A stretch of DNA of 64,000 nucleotides, taken from assembly GCF_002632725.1 (NCBI RefSeq), contig NZ_NJAI01000007.1:320369-384368 (forward strand), read 5' to 3'. The first letter of the stretch is position 1. Each line of letters opens with the position of its first letter. Positions 26,251 through 36,801 of the stretch are shown here, piece by piece. A program made the translations under genes and the position numbers. Source of the stretch: Xenorhabdus hominickii (GTDB lineage: Bacteria > Pseudomonadota > Gammaproteobacteria > Enterobacterales > Enterobacteriaceae). The notes under the pieces were generated by a model, which was given only the letters and a program-made list of their open reading frames with translations, made no database searches and was not told the DNA's origin.

Positions 26251-27144
26251 ATGAATCAAAAAGATACGAGAAGAGAGACACTTGAATTCAACAAGCTCCA
26301 GAAACGCCTGAGAAGGAATGTTGGTAATGCCATTATTGATTACAATATGATTGAAGAAAATGATGTTGTAATGGCATGTATCAGTGGCGGTAAAGATTCA
26401 TTTGCGATGTTGGATATCCTATTGAATCTGCAAAAGGTTGCGCCAATACAGTTCAAAGTCGTCGCAGTGAACCTTGACCAGAAACAGCCTGGTTTTCCTG
26501 AGCACATTTTACCCCAATATTTTGAAAGCCTCGATATTCCATACTATATCGTCGACAAAGACACGTATTCAGTGGTGAAAGAAAAGGTACCGGAGGGTAA
26601 AACCACCTGTGGATTATGTTCAAGGCTTCGCCGTGGAACACTTTATTCTTTTGCTGAAAAAATTGGTGCAACAAAAATTGCGCTTGGACATCATCTGGAT
26701 GACATTGTTGAAACTCTGTTTCTTAATATGTTCCATGGCGCACGAATGAAAGCGATGCCGCCAAAATTACGATCTGATGATGGACGCAACGTAGTCATCA
26801 GGCCGTTGACCTATTGCCGAGAAAAAGATCTTATCGATTACGCGGAATACAAAGAATTTCCAATCATCCCCTGTAATCTATGTGGCTCTCAGGAAAATCT
26901 ACAGCGGCAGGCGATCAAATCTATGTTAGCCGATTGGGATAAAAAATCACCGGGTAGAGTGGACAGTATTTTCAAATCCCTTCAGAATGTGAGTCCAAGC
27001 CAATTAGCAGATACAACGCTTTTCGACTTTGTCAATTTGCCGCTGTCTCGTGAGGGTCAAAGAGAAGAATATGCCTTTACTGAAGCAGTAGTATCATCAA
27101 CTAACATTGATGAATCTATGTTTATTGATATTACAAACATTTAA
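26251..27144 (+). CDS. ttcA: tRNA 2-thiocytidine synthase TtcA
   Basis: TtcA makes 2-thiocytidine at position 32 of certain tRNAs, using ATP and an iron-sulfur cluster. The PP-loop SGGKDS lies near residues 47-52. The cluster-binding cysteines appear as CGLC (about 122-125) and in CNLCGSQ. The family block [12 protein letters not shown] is present. The length, 297 residues, is slightly below the E. coli protein. It has its own leader and probably its own promoter, and a hairpin terminator lies 17 bp after the stop. Confidence 0.97.
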   Translation: MNQKDTRRETLEFNKLQKRLRRNVGNAIIDYNMIEENDVVMACISGGKDSFAMLDILLNLQKVAPIQFKVVAVNLDQKQPGFPEHILPQYFESLDIPYYIVDKDTYSVVKEKVPEGKTTCGLCSRLRRGTLYSFAEKIGATKIALGHHLDDIVETLFLNMFHGARMKAMPPKLRSDDGRNVVIRPLTYCREKDLIDYAEYKEFPIIPCNLCGSQENLQRQAIKSMLADWDKKSPGRVDSIFKSLQNVSPSQLADTTLFDFVNLPLSREGQREEYAFTEAVVSSTNIDESMFIDITNI

Positions 27145-27160
27145 AAATACAGATCAAATC

Positions 27161-27207
27161 AAACAGCCCTGAAAATTGTCTCAATCAATAAAAAGGGCTG
27201 TTTTTAT
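27161..27207. terminator. Bidirectional terminator between ttcA and dsbB
   Basis: Stems aaacagccct (27161-27170) and agggctgttt (27194-27203) pair perfectly across a 23-nt loop. A T-run follows on the plus strand, while on the minus strand the stem is followed by a T-poor stretch. The genes converge here, so it mainly ends ttcA and possibly also dsbB. Confidence 0.7.
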
Positions 27208-27218
27208 TCTGGGTGCCT

Positions 27219-27743
27219 TTAGTACTTATTTCGAATCCGAAAAACCTGACTCATCAGTACCAGCACGCCTACCACCAGATAAGCGGCAAAAATGCCAATC
27301 AGCCACTGTGGCATGTCTAAAGCCAAAAATGACCATTGTTTCATCGAACAATCACCAAGCGCCCGGAATACTGAAGGCAGGTATTCATCTAACGGCAACC
27401 AAGATGGAAAGCGGACAAAGAAATCACAGGTCTGAAATGGCGAAGGGTATAACTGTATCATGGTATGATCCCATGCCAGTTGTAATCCTTTCCCTGCGCT
27501 GTAAATCCATAGCAGGATCGCCAGCCATCGCAAGGGTGTTTTAGGCGCAATGGTACCCAGAAGTGCAGCTCCTAAAATACCAAACAGGGCAACACGCTCA
27601 TAAATGCACATCACACAAGGTTGTAACTTCATCACATGTTGAAAATAGAGTGCCGTTGCTTCTAGGATAAGAGCGGTTAATAACATTAATAACCATGCAC
27701 CTCGCCCTTGAGAACTCTGTTTTATAGACTGAAACATTTGCAT
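27219..27743 (-). CDS. dsbB: Disulfide bond formation protein DsbB
   Basis: DsbB is the inner-membrane quinone reductase that reoxidises periplasmic DsbA. The 174-residue protein has four transmembrane helices. The first cysteine pair is CVMC (about 43-46), facing the quinone, and the second pair is in the TCDFFV and DCSMKQW loops (about 106 and 132). These match the E. coli layout. dsbB and nhaB lie in the same orientation, as in E. coli, separated here by a hairpin terminator. Confidence 0.97.
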   Translation of the reverse strand: MQMFQSIKQSSQGRGAWLLMLLTALILEATALYFQHVMKLQPCVMCIYERVALFGILGAALLGTIAPKTPLRWLAILLWIYSAGKGLQLAWDHTMIQLYPSPFQTCDFFVRFPSWLPLDEYLPSVFRALGDCSMKQWSFLALDMPQWLIGIFAAYLVVGVLVLMSQVFRIRNKY

Positions 27744-27846
27744 TTATTCCCATCTTTTCAATATAAACAATTGGCTTATTGTGCCGTTTCGTCGGCCATA
27801 AAAAAATATAATTAACGTAAACTATGCGATTTTTTAGTATAACGCC

Positions 27847-27884
27847 AAAAAAATGCCGGATAGTATAGGTACATACTATCCGGC
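27847..27884 (-). terminator. Rho-independent terminator of nhaB
   Basis: A perfect 12-bp stem (gccggatagtat / atactatccggc) encloses a 6-nt loop. On the minus strand it is followed by seven pyrimidines, ATTTTTTT. It lies 30 bp after the nhaB stop. Confidence 0.8.
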
Positions 27885-27913
27885 TGGGTACAACAATAAC
27901 GTTGTTTTAACAA

Positions 27914-29458
27914 TTACAACGGAACGATTAAACCGAGTTTAACCAAAAACTCAGTGGTTGGCACAAGCCAAAATTCGACACATAACAAACCCACGAGTGT
28001 CATTACAATGGTATAAGGCAATGCCATTATCACCATCCGGCCATAAGAAAGGCGGATTAGCGGGGACAGGGCTGATGTCAGCAGGAACAAAAAAGCAGCC
28101 TGTCCGTTTGGTGTTGCTACCGATGGCAAGTTGGTTCCTGTGTTGATGGCAACGGCCAAAAACTCATACTGTTGTTGTGAAATAAGACCGCTTTTCAAGG
28201 CTGTCATTGCTTCATTAATGTACACTGTGCCGACGAATACATTATCAGAGACAGCAGAGAGCAAGCCATTAAACAGGTAGAATAAAGAAAGCTGAGAAGC
28301 CGGCGATGATTGCAAAACGAATTGAATAAATGGCGTAAACAGTTGTTGGTCAACAATCACGGCAACCACAGAGAAAAATACGGTTAACAGTGCAGTGAAT
28401 GGAAGGGCTTCTTCAAATGCTTTACCCAATGCATGTTCTTCGGTGATGCCACAAAATGCAGTGGCCAGAATAATTACGGATAGGCCAATCAAACCCACTT
28501 CGGCCAAATGAAAGGCCAACGCAGCAATCAGCCAAATACCGATCAATGCCTGAACAACAAGTTGGGCTTTTTCCTGACGGGTGCGTTCTTCACTGGTTTT
28601 TTGAGCGTAATTTTCCAAAACAGAACGAACACGCTCAGGCAATTCAGCACCATAACCGAACAGTTTAAAATGTTCGACCAGCAAACAAACTATCAGGCCG
28701 CAAACAAATACAGGAAGGGTGACTGGTGACATACGAATGAAGAAAGTGATGAAGTCCCAGCCAACGTGCTTAGCAATAATCAGGTTTTGTGGCTCTCCCA
28801 CCATGGTCATTACGCCGCCCAGAGCCGTACCGACACCTGCGTGCATCATCAAGCTGCGCAAAAATGCCCGAAATTGTTCCAGTGTCTGTTTTTTATCTTC
28901 ACTATCGATGTATTTGTCATCATTCAGGTCAGAACTACCATTCTGAGAAACGAATTGGTGATAGATGGCGTAAAATCCTACCGAAACACTGATTACCACT
29001 GCAATCACAGTCAGGGCATCTAAGAATGCGGATAAAAAAGCACTTGCCAGACAGAACGCCAGAGCCAGCATTTTTTTGGAACGAATGTTTAACAGTAGTT
29101 TAGTGAAAACAAACAACAGCAACTGTTTCATGAAATAAATGCCTGCAACCATGAAAATCAGAAGTAAGATGACTTCCAAGTTGTTAGCAATTTCATGGCC
29201 TATTTGTTTTGGTGAAGTCATCCCGATAATGGCGGCTTCAATGGCGAGTAATCCGCCGGGTTGCAAAGGATAACATTTTAATGCCATTGCCAGTGTGAAG
29301 ATAAACTCAATAACGAGCATCCAGCCAGCAACAAAAGGGCTGACAAAGAAGTAGACCAATGGATTGATGATAAGAAAAACAATGATAGCCAATTTGTACC
29401 AATCCGGCGAATTGCCGAGAAAGTTTTTCGCCACTGCACGTCGGATACTGATTTCCAT
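27914..29458 (-). CDS. nhaB: Na+/H+ antiporter NhaB
   Basis: NhaB exports Na+ in exchange for protons at the inner membrane and helps in salt and pH balance. The 514-residue protein has about a dozen hydrophobic segments and the family stretches [20 protein letters not shown] at the N terminus, [20 protein letters not shown] and [14 protein letters not shown]. Length equals the E. coli protein within one residue. It is divergent from fadR with a 235-bp gap, the same arrangement as in E. coli. Confidence 0.97.
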   Translation of the reverse strand: MEISIRRAVAKNFLGNSPDWYKLAIIVFLIINPLVYFFVSPFVAGWMLVIEFIFTLAMALKCYPLQPGGLLAIEAAIIGMTSPKQIGHEIANNLEVILLLIFMVAGIYFMKQLLLFVFTKLLLNIRSKKMLALAFCLASAFLSAFLDALTVIAVVISVSVGFYAIYHQFVSQNGSSDLNDDKYIDSEDKKQTLEQFRAFLRSLMMHAGVGTALGGVMTMVGEPQNLIIAKHVGWDFITFFIRMSPVTLPVFVCGLIVCLLVEHFKLFGYGAELPERVRSVLENYAQKTSEERTRQEKAQLVVQALIGIWLIAALAFHLAEVGLIGLSVIILATAFCGITEEHALGKAFEEALPFTALLTVFFSVVAVIVDQQLFTPFIQFVLQSSPASQLSLFYLFNGLLSAVSDNVFVGTVYINEAMTALKSGLISQQQYEFLAVAINTGTNLPSVATPNGQAAFLFLLTSALSPLIRLSYGRMVIMALPYTIVMTLVGLLCVEFWLVPTTEFLVKLGLIVPL

Positions 29459-29637
29459 TATTATTAATATTCCTCTTTGTAGATATGTGGAACAAATCTA
29501 GACAGCCATAGTACGCTCAACACGATAGTAATTTAAGGGTAAGCACATAATTAATCTGAGAATGATTGCATTTTTTATGAGCCCTTTCACTCTTTCGTGG
29601 TTTATTTACCATGTAACTATATCGGACAAGCACATTC

Positions 29638-29646
29638 TGGTATGAT
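29638..29646 (+). promoter_or_regulatory. Candidate extended -10 promoter of fadR
   Basis: TGGTATGAT fits an extended -10 element (TGN followed by a TATAAT-like hexamer). No good -35 lies at 16-18 bp, which is usual for extended -10 promoters. The start point would be near 29653, about 40 bases before the ATG. Confidence 0.4.
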
Positions 29647-29693
29647 CAGCAGCTATTATTAGCCAAGAAAACTGCTTTGGAATAATTAAAATT

Positions 29694-30416
29694 ATGGTAA
29701 TTAAGGCTCAAAGTCCTGCGAGTTTCGCGGAAGAGTATATCATTGAAAGTATTTGGAATAATCGCTTTCCACCCGGTTCCATACTGCCAGCAGAACGTGA
29801 ATTATCTGAATTGATCGGTGTCACCCGTACGACTTTGCGTGAAGTGTTGCAGCGCCTTGCCCGTGATGGCTGGTTAACTATTCAACATGGTAAACCAACA
29901 AAGGTCAATAACTTCTGGGAAACATCCGGTCTTAATATTCTGGAAACGCTGGCTCGTCTTGATCATGACCGTGTTCCCCAGTTAATTGATAACTTATTGG
30001 CAGTGCGAACGAATATTGCAGCCATCTTTATTCGTACTGCTTTCAGACACAATCCTGAAAAATCACTGGAAGTTCTGGCGGAAAAAGAAAAGGTGCAAGA
30101 TTCAGCCGAGTCTTTTAGCTCTGTGGATTATGATATTTTCCGTGGTTTGGCTTTTGCATCAGGAAACCCAATCTATGGCTTGATTATCAATGGATTAAGA
30201 GGGTTGTATACCCGCGTTGGCCGCTACTATTTCTCCAGTCCTGAAGCACGTAAATTGGCATTGAATTTCTATCAGCAATTGGGTTCACTATGTCGGGAAC
30301 AATCCTATGACAAGATCATGGATTGTGTACGTAATTATGGTAAAGAGAGTGGAATTATCTGGCACAGTATGCAGAGCACTATGATCGATGATTTAACAGA
30401 AGCTCGTCTTGGTTAA
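29694..30416 (+). CDS. fadR: Fatty acid metabolism regulator FadR
   Basis: FadR is a GntR-family regulator that represses fatty acid degradation and activates fabA/fabB; long-chain acyl-CoA releases it from DNA. The N-terminal winged helix has [40 protein letters not shown] family sequence at about 27-60, with the recognition helix in [12 protein letters not shown]. The acyl-CoA-binding C-terminal domain includes [16 protein letters not shown]. Its length, 240 residues, matches E. coli. It converges on tssH, with which it shares a hairpin terminator. Confidence 0.97.
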   Translation: MVIKAQSPASFAEEYIIESIWNNRFPPGSILPAERELSELIGVTRTTLREVLQRLARDGWLTIQHGKPTKVNNFWETSGLNILETLARLDHDRVPQLIDNLLAVRTNIAAIFIRTAFRHNPEKSLEVLAEKEKVQDSAESFSSVDYDIFRGLAFASGNPIYGLIINGLRGLYTRVGRYYFSSPEARKLALNFYQQLGSLCREQSYDKIMDCVRNYGKESGIIWHSMQSTMIDDLTEARLG

Positions 30417-30438
30417 TAACATATAATCATCGCTCAAA

Positions 30439-30484
30439 AAAAGCGTACTACTTAAGATAGTAACACTTAAAATAGTACGCTTTT
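30439..30484. terminator. Bidirectional terminator between fadR and cluster B
   Basis: The 12-bp stems aaaagcgtacta (30439-30450) and tagtacgctttt (30473-30484) pair perfectly. A run of seven T follows on the minus strand and four T on the plus strand. The right arm overlaps the last codons of tssH, so the coding end doubles as part of the terminator. Confidence 0.8.
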
Positions 30485-33121
30485 GGCTGGTTTATTAAAT
30501 TTGGTTGTAAATTCGAATTGGAATTCTCCTTGCGCAAGGGATACCTTTAGCTGATGGTATTGCTCATCACGGGTACTGGCAAAAAGCAATTGTTGGCTGA
30601 TTTGCGGCAGCAGAGTATTTGTCAGGATAGCATCGACCATGCGCCCACCAGATTCAAGTTCTGTACATCTACTGACTATATGTTGCACCATGTCATCATC
30701 GAATGAAGCTGTAATATCATGATTCTCTAATAAGCGTTTCTGAATTCTCCGTAATTGCAGAAGCACGATATTTGTCATCACTTCATCACTCAATGGATAG
30801 TAAGGAACGATCTGCAATCGCCCTAACAAGGCCGCAGGAAACACATTCAATAATGGTTTGCGCAATGCGCTGCTGAGTTTTTCAGGCTCAGGGAGAGTGC
30901 CCTGTTGCATACAGAGTGAACTGACCAATTCGGCACCCACATTGGATGTCAGGATGATAATAGTATTCCGAAAATCAATATGGCGTCCTTCACCATCTTC
31001 CATCCAGCCTTTGTCGAAGACTTGAAAGAAAATTTCATGGACATCTGAGTGGGCTTTTTCTATTTCATCCAACAACACCACGCTGTAGGGACGGCGTCGG
31101 ACAGCTTCAGTCAGTACTCCTCCTTCACCATAGCCAACATAGCCAGGTGGCGCGCCTTTCAAGGTGGATACCGTGTGTGCTTCTTGAAATTCACTCATAT
31201 TGATAGTGATCAGGTTTTGCTCCCCGCCATATAGAGTCTCTGCGAGAGCGAGAGCAGTTTCCGTTTTACCCACGCCAGACGGGCCACACAACATGAAAAC
31301 CCCGACGGGCTTATTGGGATCATCCAGTTTAGCGCGGGAAGTGCGTACCCGTTTTGCGATCAATTCTAATCCATGATACTGACCGATGACCCGTTGACTG
31401 AGTGTGTCAGCTAACTGTAACACTGCATCTATTTCATCTTTTACCATGCGGTTGAGAGGGATGCCCGTCCAATCGGAAACAACCGAAGACACAACATTGC
31501 TGTCTACGGCAGCAAAGATAAGGGGGGCCTCTCCTTGTAAGGCTTTCAGTTGTTGTTGTAACTCTGACAATTCGGTGTGAGTTTCTTCGGCATCATCATA
31601 TTGCTCTTCGTGCAATTGGGTTCGCAGTTTAATGATTTTATCGATCAAAAAAAGCTCTTGTTCCCAACGTTCTTGCAACTGAATTCTCTGTTCTTCCAGC
31701 GTTGATATTTCGCTGAGAATGGCTTCTGAACGTTGTTTATCACCAATGCCTACCTTGGATTCCCGTTCGTTAATCTCCAGTTCAATATTTAATGCATCTA
31801 TGTGGTGACGACAATTTTCCAGTTGTGGTGGTTCTGCATGCTGGCTGACCGCGACTCTGGCACAAGCCGTATCCAGCAAGGCTACCGCCTTGTCCGGTAA
31901 TTGGCGAGCAGGGATATAGCGATGAGAAAGACGTACAGCCGCTTCAACTGCTTCATCCAGCACAAGCACATGGTGGTGGTGTTCCAGTGCATTAACCAGA
32001 CTGCGTAGCATGAGTAGTGCCTTGGTTTCATCAGGCTCATGAACCTGAACAACTTGAAAACGGCGGGTTAGGGCAGGATCTTTTTCAATATACTTCTTGT
32101 ATTCAGACCAAGTAGTGGCACCAAGAGTACGTAATTGACCGCGCGCCAACGCAGGTTTTAACAGATTAGCAGCATCTCCGGTTCCTTGCTGTCCACCGGC
32201 GCCAATCAAGGTGTGGATTTCATCAATGAACAGAATGATCGGGATTGGGCTGGATTGCACTTCATCAATCACTTTGCGTAAACGAGATTCAAATTCACCT
32301 TTGACGCCTGCACCGGCCTGTAACATGCCTATGTCCAACAACCAAAGCCGGACATTGCGCAAAGGTGGGGGAACCTCTCCGGCCACAATCCTCAATGCCA
32401 GCCCTTCAATGACTGCAGTTTTACCGACGCCTGCTTCACCCGCCAGTAATGGATTGTTTTGACGGCGGCGCATGAGAATATCAACAATTTGACGAATTTC
32501 TTCATCACGCCCAGAGACAGAATCAATTTCACCATTGCGGGCACGGGCAGTCAGTTCTTGTCCGTATTGGTGTAAGGCGGACTGATGTAAAGCGGATTGT
32601 TGTAGGGCTGAATTTGTCGCAGACTGTGACGTTGTCACTTGAGCCTCATCGCTATCGCTGCATATCTCATTGAGATTATCGAGCAGAGTATCCGCATTAA
32701 TGAGGTTAAACTGGGGGGAAATGGATTTGAACGCATTGCGTAAATTGAAGGTTTTCAGGATGCCTATCACTAGATGTGCACTACGGATTTCATCGACACC
32801 AAATTTTAGTGATCCGTATATCCAAGCTCGCTCTACAGCATTATCAATATGCTCTGAAAGATCTGAGATAGCACTGGCACCACGTGGCAGGCAATCTAGT
32901 GCGGCAAGAATATCTTTAGTTAGAGTCGATTCGTCCAATGTAAAATAGCGGATAATTTGCTGTAGATCACTGTTTTGCTGCTGCATGAGCTGATGCAGCC
33001 AATGAACTAATTCGACATAAGGGTTACTGCGTAACTTACAAAAGGTTGTGGCACTTTCCAACGAGGTGAACAAAATACGATTGAGTTTACCAAAGAGTGC
33101 GGAACGACTGATTTCTGACAT
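30467..33121 (-). CDS. tssH: T6SS ATPase ClpV (TssH), cluster B
   Basis: ClpV is the AAA+ ATPase that disassembles contracted TssB/TssC sheaths. The 884-residue chain has a Clp-N domain (1-150), Walker A GEAGVGKT at 228-235 with Walker B IILFIDEIHT near 295-303, a coiled middle domain (about 430-535), and a second Walker A GPSGVGKT at 613-620 with a VVLLDEIEKAH motif. The linker after Clp-N holds a three-fold five-residue repeat (SALQQ, SALHQ, SALHQ at 171-185). It is the last gene of cluster B. Its cluster A counterpart would lie beyond the left edge. Confidence 0.95.
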   Translation of the reverse strand: MSEISRSALFGKLNRILFTSLESATTFCKLRSNPYVELVHWLHQLMQQQNSDLQQIIRYFTLDESTLTKDILAALDCLPRGASAISDLSEHIDNAVERAWIYGSLKFGVDEIRSAHLVIGILKTFNLRNAFKSISPQFNLINADTLLDNLNEICSDSDEAQVTTSQSATNSALQQSALHQSALHQYGQELTARARNGEIDSVSGRDEEIRQIVDILMRRRQNNPLLAGEAGVGKTAVIEGLALRIVAGEVPPPLRNVRLWLLDIGMLQAGAGVKGEFESRLRKVIDEVQSSPIPIILFIDEIHTLIGAGGQQGTGDAANLLKPALARGQLRTLGATTWSEYKKYIEKDPALTRRFQVVQVHEPDETKALLMLRSLVNALEHHHHVLVLDEAVEAAVRLSHRYIPARQLPDKAVALLDTACARVAVSQHAEPPQLENCRHHIDALNIELEINERESKVGIGDKQRSEAILSEISTLEEQRIQLQERWEQELFLIDKIIKLRTQLHEEQYDDAEETHTELSELQQQLKALQGEAPLIFAAVDSNVVSSVVSDWTGIPLNRMVKDEIDAVLQLADTLSQRVIGQYHGLELIAKRVRTSRAKLDDPNKPVGVFMLCGPSGVGKTETALALAETLYGGEQNLITINMSEFQEAHTVSTLKGAPPGYVGYGEGGVLTEAVRRRPYSVVLLDEIEKAHSDVHEIFFQVFDKGWMEDGEGRHIDFRNTIIILTSNVGAELVSSLCMQQGTLPEPEKLSSALRKPLLNVFPAALLGRLQIVPYYPLSDEVMTNIVLLQLRRIQKRLLENHDITASFDDDMVQHIVSRCTELESGGRMVDAILTNTLLPQISQQLLFASTRDEQYHQLKVSLAQGEFQFEFTTKFNKPAKSVLF

Positions 33122-33186
33122 AGAGTATAATCCGCGATACGTTCGTTGACAGTGATTGTGTTTGTGGTGGGCTGTCTAAGAAGAGA

Positions 33187-34260
33187 CTAACTCTCTGGGG
33201 TATAGATTAAATCCCCTCTATGGCTTGGTTGTTCAATTTTGCCAAGCCAACTGTTTAGTCCTAACTTTGTTGGTTCTGATAGATGAATTCCTTTTACATC
33301 TGACTGATGGAGAATTAATCGGACGTCCCACGCATATTCAATCCCTAAATATTGACTAACCCATTCACGCAACTGTTGTGATTTAGACCTACCCGGTAAG
33401 AACATCTTATATTCAGCTATTCTTAACGGCCCCAATTCAATGCGAAATTTATGTTGAATATCGTATAGTGCAATGCCCAAAAAGGCAGATTGCCCCAAGC
33501 GGGGTATATTGCGTCCTGCTTTTAATTGCGCCTGATCCCGGACTTCGATTTTTAGCCACTGAGAAATATTTTGCATAATTTTTAGCGGGATATTGAAATA
33601 ACAAAACAGTATTTTTTCCAACCCTTCTGCGCTATGTCCTTGGCGGGATAAATGGCCAGAGAGTGAATAACGAGCGTGGTCACTAATCGTGTCTGGATTT
33701 TGTTGGGCAGGTAATCCCATGCCGACCAGACAGGAGAGATAATGGCAAAAGCGTTGGTTATCCTGACGGTCGAGTGATATGGTGGGTTTGGTATCAGCCC
33801 AAGCCCGATAAAACAACAGTGTTAGCCGATGATGAAATAAATTAGTAAATGCACTCAGGGTAGGGTCTTGATGATTATATTGTCGTGCATAGGCATATTC
33901 GGTTATATGTAGCGGCAATGGCCCATTGGGGCCGAACAAACCAAAACTATAAATCAACATGTCATACAGTTTTGAATTTTCCCGCTGTTTGAATTCAGAA
34001 ATAGTGGATGGTGCGAAAATCAGGGAAGGTGTTTGTCCTAGCCGCAAGAGTTCGTGTTTCGGCAATGGGGCAGAGCCAAGCTTATAATCTGCCCCGGATT
34101 GGGCATCTATACGGCGTAAGGTCTGAAATAAATCGAATTGCCATGGTGCTTGCGTGAGTTTCTGCCAAAAATCATCGGGCAAACGACATGTACGAAGGAT
34201 GGCAATAGCTGTTTTTGAAATAGATTTTTCTGAAATAGATATTTTTTGCGTCATACTCAT
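33187..34260 (-). CDS. tssG: T6SS baseplate subunit TssG, cluster B
   Basis: TssG (VasB/ImpH) forms the baseplate wedge core with TssF. The 357-residue protein carries the family's FDLFQTLRRIDAQSG stretch near 44-58, then GLFGPNGPLPLHITEYA, FHHRLTLLFYRAWAD and QSAFLGIALYD. It starts 6 bp after the tssF stop. The first 25 residues are a Lys/Ser-rich extension before the conserved part; a later start cannot be excluded. Confidence 0.94.
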   Translation of the reverse strand: MSMTQKISISEKSISKTAIAILRTCRLPDDFWQKLTQAPWQFDLFQTLRRIDAQSGADYKLGSAPLPKHELLRLGQTPSLIFAPSTISEFKQRENSKLYDMLIYSFGLFGPNGPLPLHITEYAYARQYNHQDPTLSAFTNLFHHRLTLLFYRAWADTKPTISLDRQDNQRFCHYLSCLVGMGLPAQQNPDTISDHARYSLSGHLSRQGHSAEGLEKILFCYFNIPLKIMQNISQWLKIEVRDQAQLKAGRNIPRLGQSAFLGIALYDIQHKFRIELGPLRIAEYKMFLPGRSKSQQLREWVSQYLGIEYAWDVRLILHQSDVKGIHLSEPTKLGLNSWLGKIEQPSHRGDLIYTPES

Positions 34261-34266
34261 TTTTTT

Positions 34267-36141
34267 TTAGATCAATTTATTGTTTCCCATGCGGGCAGGC
34301 CAAAAACCGATATTGCCCCGCTGCTGGCTGTACAGTGTCATTTCAGTGAAAGAATTCATGGTGACCAGATGTGAGAAGAGTTTTTCCAGTACGCTACCCA
34401 ATAGCCAAGGGCTGGTTCCCGCAAACTCCTGTTCATTCACTTCTAACCTGATGCTGACACCACGGGCGAAAACAATCGGGCCGGGTTCAGGAACCCGTCG
34501 ATAAATCGTTTTTAATGAACAATGACGAATGCCATTAATCTGACGAATCACGGCAGGTTCTGCAAGGTTGGCATATAAACTCAGCAATTGCCGTAATGCC
34601 TGAGTGCCTTGTTCGTCATCTTTATCCATGAAATTCAAATAATTAAGTTGAAGTTGGCTAATTAATTTCCACGAGGCTGAACCCTGAGTTAAAGCCGGGC
34701 GAGGAATGGTTGGTCGTTTGAGAAATACAATCTGGTTAATGGGGATGGAATCCAACATGACAAAGTTGTCGAGATCTTGTTGGCGTAGCACCGCAGATAA
34801 ATCACGGTTGGTACACATAACATCAGCGGTCAGGAATTTGAGTTCATTCGGCCAGGGGGAATGTTGTTCATCAACAATCGAAATAAACGTCTCAGTGCCG
34901 ATATAACTGCTGCGGGTTCCGTAATGGTGGGCATATTCAGATAAAATACGGGGCTCACGCCGCAAAGAAAAGTAAGCGCCGTAATTGCCCTTATCATCAC
35001 TGAAAGTTGACCAGAATGGCCTGAATATTTGCGTTTCTTTGCGTTTGATATCTGCGCCGTGCAGACGTTGTACCGAAAAAATTTCGTAATTCAACGGGTG
35101 AATATTATCGACAACCAAATGGTATTCATTGGTACTTTCTTCCACAGTGACACGCTCGGTCACTTTAGGGAACAAATTAATTACGGGGGTACTATTTAAG
35201 GCTAAGTAAGACTTATCCACCAACCGTTCTAGATCAGTATCGGCTTTATCCAAAAGCAGGATCAGTTCAAATTCATTCTCTTCTTTGGTCTGTTTTAGTA
35301 GAGAACCCATGCCACTGATACTGAAGAATTGAAAACGAGCCGGAAAAGCAAAATATTCTTGGAGTTGTCGATAGCCACTGAAATTACGTGGATCGTTAGG
35401 TAATAATGCCTGATTATCATCAAATCCCTCATGATGAGGGGAGATATCGGGCAAGATCTGATATTGGGGGACATCACCAAGAGTCTGGCATACTATGCCA
35501 ACCGAATGGTCCATAATCAGTTCCAACAATTGTTGGGATTGAATATCCGGCCCTGAAAGGAAAAATATCAGTTTGTTGAGATTCAGTTCATTGAGGAAGA
35601 ACTTTCCCTCGCATTTAAGACGAATGCGCAGAGCACTGACGGCACCATAATGATGTAAGTCTAATGTCATCAGTGGAATATTTGCGGGGATTCGGCCAAG
35701 TTCAATGTGTCGCAGGTGCAAGGGTTGTAAGGTCACATCTTGCGTTGTTGTATAATGGAAAGTGATACCCTCTTTTTTTAACGTCTGACTGTGCATGGTT
35801 GTGCCACGTGGTACTAAAAAACCGTGGCTGATATCGCCCTTGCTGGTATCCGGCTGGAGTTCGACGATCGCCATTGATGGTGTCGGAGACAGATAATTAG
35901 GGTATAACATCTCCAGTAATTGCTCGGAAAAACGTGGAAATTCAGCATCCATTTTTAATTGAATGCGGGAAGTCAGGAAAGCAAAGCCTTCCATAAGGCG
36001 TTCAACATAGGGGTCGACAACATCAATACCGTGCATTCCCAAGCGATTAGCGACTTTAGGATAGCGTTCGGCAAACTCTTTTCCCATTTCACGTAAATAC
36101 ACTAATTCACGGTTATAATACTCAAGCAGTTTATTATCCAT
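34267..36141 (-). CDS. tssF: T6SS baseplate subunit TssF, cluster B
   Basis: This is the complete TssF, 624 residues. It opens with MDNKLLEYYNRELVYLREMG, continues with the family stretches EGFAFLTSRIQLKMDAEFPRF and LLEMLYPNYL, and ends in TMNSFTEMTLYSQQRG and the FWPARMG tail. It serves as the ruler for the truncated copy at 1-1835, with which it agrees closely. tssE lies 31 bp upstream and tssG 6 bp downstream, so the three baseplate genes are co-transcribed. Confidence 0.96.
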   Translation of the reverse strand: MDNKLLEYYNRELVYLREMGKEFAERYPKVANRLGMHGIDVVDPYVERLMEGFAFLTSRIQLKMDAEFPRFSEQLLEMLYPNYLSPTPSMAIVELQPDTSKGDISHGFLVPRGTTMHSQTLKKEGITFHYTTTQDVTLQPLHLRHIELGRIPANIPLMTLDLHHYGAVSALRIRLKCEGKFFLNELNLNKLIFFLSGPDIQSQQLLELIMDHSVGIVCQTLGDVPQYQILPDISPHHEGFDDNQALLPNDPRNFSGYRQLQEYFAFPARFQFFSISGMGSLLKQTKEENEFELILLLDKADTDLERLVDKSYLALNSTPVINLFPKVTERVTVEESTNEYHLVVDNIHPLNYEIFSVQRLHGADIKRKETQIFRPFWSTFSDDKGNYGAYFSLRREPRILSEYAHHYGTRSSYIGTETFISIVDEQHSPWPNELKFLTADVMCTNRDLSAVLRQQDLDNFVMLDSIPINQIVFLKRPTIPRPALTQGSASWKLISQLQLNYLNFMDKDDEQGTQALRQLLSLYANLAEPAVIRQINGIRHCSLKTIYRRVPEPGPIVFARGVSIRLEVNEQEFAGTSPWLLGSVLEKLFSHLVTMNSFTEMTLYSQQRGNIGFWPARMGNNKLI

Positions 36142-36172
36142 AGCCCCTCTTATGTCTTCTTTAATCTCAACT

Positions 36173-36727
36173 TTATCCGGCTTCTCTTATGGTGAAATAA
36201 CCGTTTTCCAGATCGATATCGCTGTGAAACAGGAATTCAAGTGGCCATGGAACGCACCACAAAAATCCCTTTATTTCTAAAGATAAAGTGTTGTACTCAG
36301 TCAACGAATGGGTAGTGGAAACACAACTCACTTCAAGTTCATCATGAATAATACGTGGTTCGAATATGTGAATAGCCGCAATGATTTTATGTTGGATATC
36401 TTCCCATTCAATGTCAGACATGCATTTACCCGCCAAGGGAGACAATCCAAAGTTATAAACAGAACGGCGAATTTCCGGGAATGGTGCAAAATTTTGCTCA
36501 GATTCTCCATTGATGTTATTGAGTAACCACTGTAAATCCCTCAGAACACTTTGTCGTAATGCACTGTGAGATAGCATGTAGTTGTTGACTGCCTCTTGTT
36601 TCTTATCAGGTTCATTATCTGTGAGCCTATCCAGTAAAGAAGGCAGCATTCTGTCTCTGGCTGTGATGCGGGTAGCGTGACTTCGACTATGATAACCGCT
36701 ATGCAGTAAAGGTATATTATTGTTCAT
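36173..36727 (-). CDS. tssE: T6SS baseplate subunit TssE (gp25-like), cluster B
   Basis: This 184-residue TssE has the same length as the cluster A copy and the same layout: a basic N terminus (ARITARDRMLPSLLDRLTDNEP), then the gp25-like core (VLRDLQWLLNNIN, VYNFGLSPLAGK, AAIHIFEPRI) and the closing PLEFLFHSDIDLENGYF. The two copies differ mostly by conservative exchanges. It follows tagH after 74 bp. Confidence 0.94.
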   Translation of the reverse strand: MNNNIPLLHSGYHSRSHATRITARDRMLPSLLDRLTDNEPDKKQEAVNNYMLSHSALRQSVLRDLQWLLNNINGESEQNFAPFPEIRRSVYNFGLSPLAGKCMSDIEWEDIQHKIIAAIHIFEPRIIHDELEVSCVSTTHSLTEYNTLSLEIKGFLWCVPWPLEFLFHSDIDLENGYFTIREAG

Positions 36728-36801
36728 GGGTTACCTACTGATTGTCATGATAGTGAAGGGAAGAAATAAAAATATTGCTGAGGTAAGTGAAATTTTTTTG
36801 T

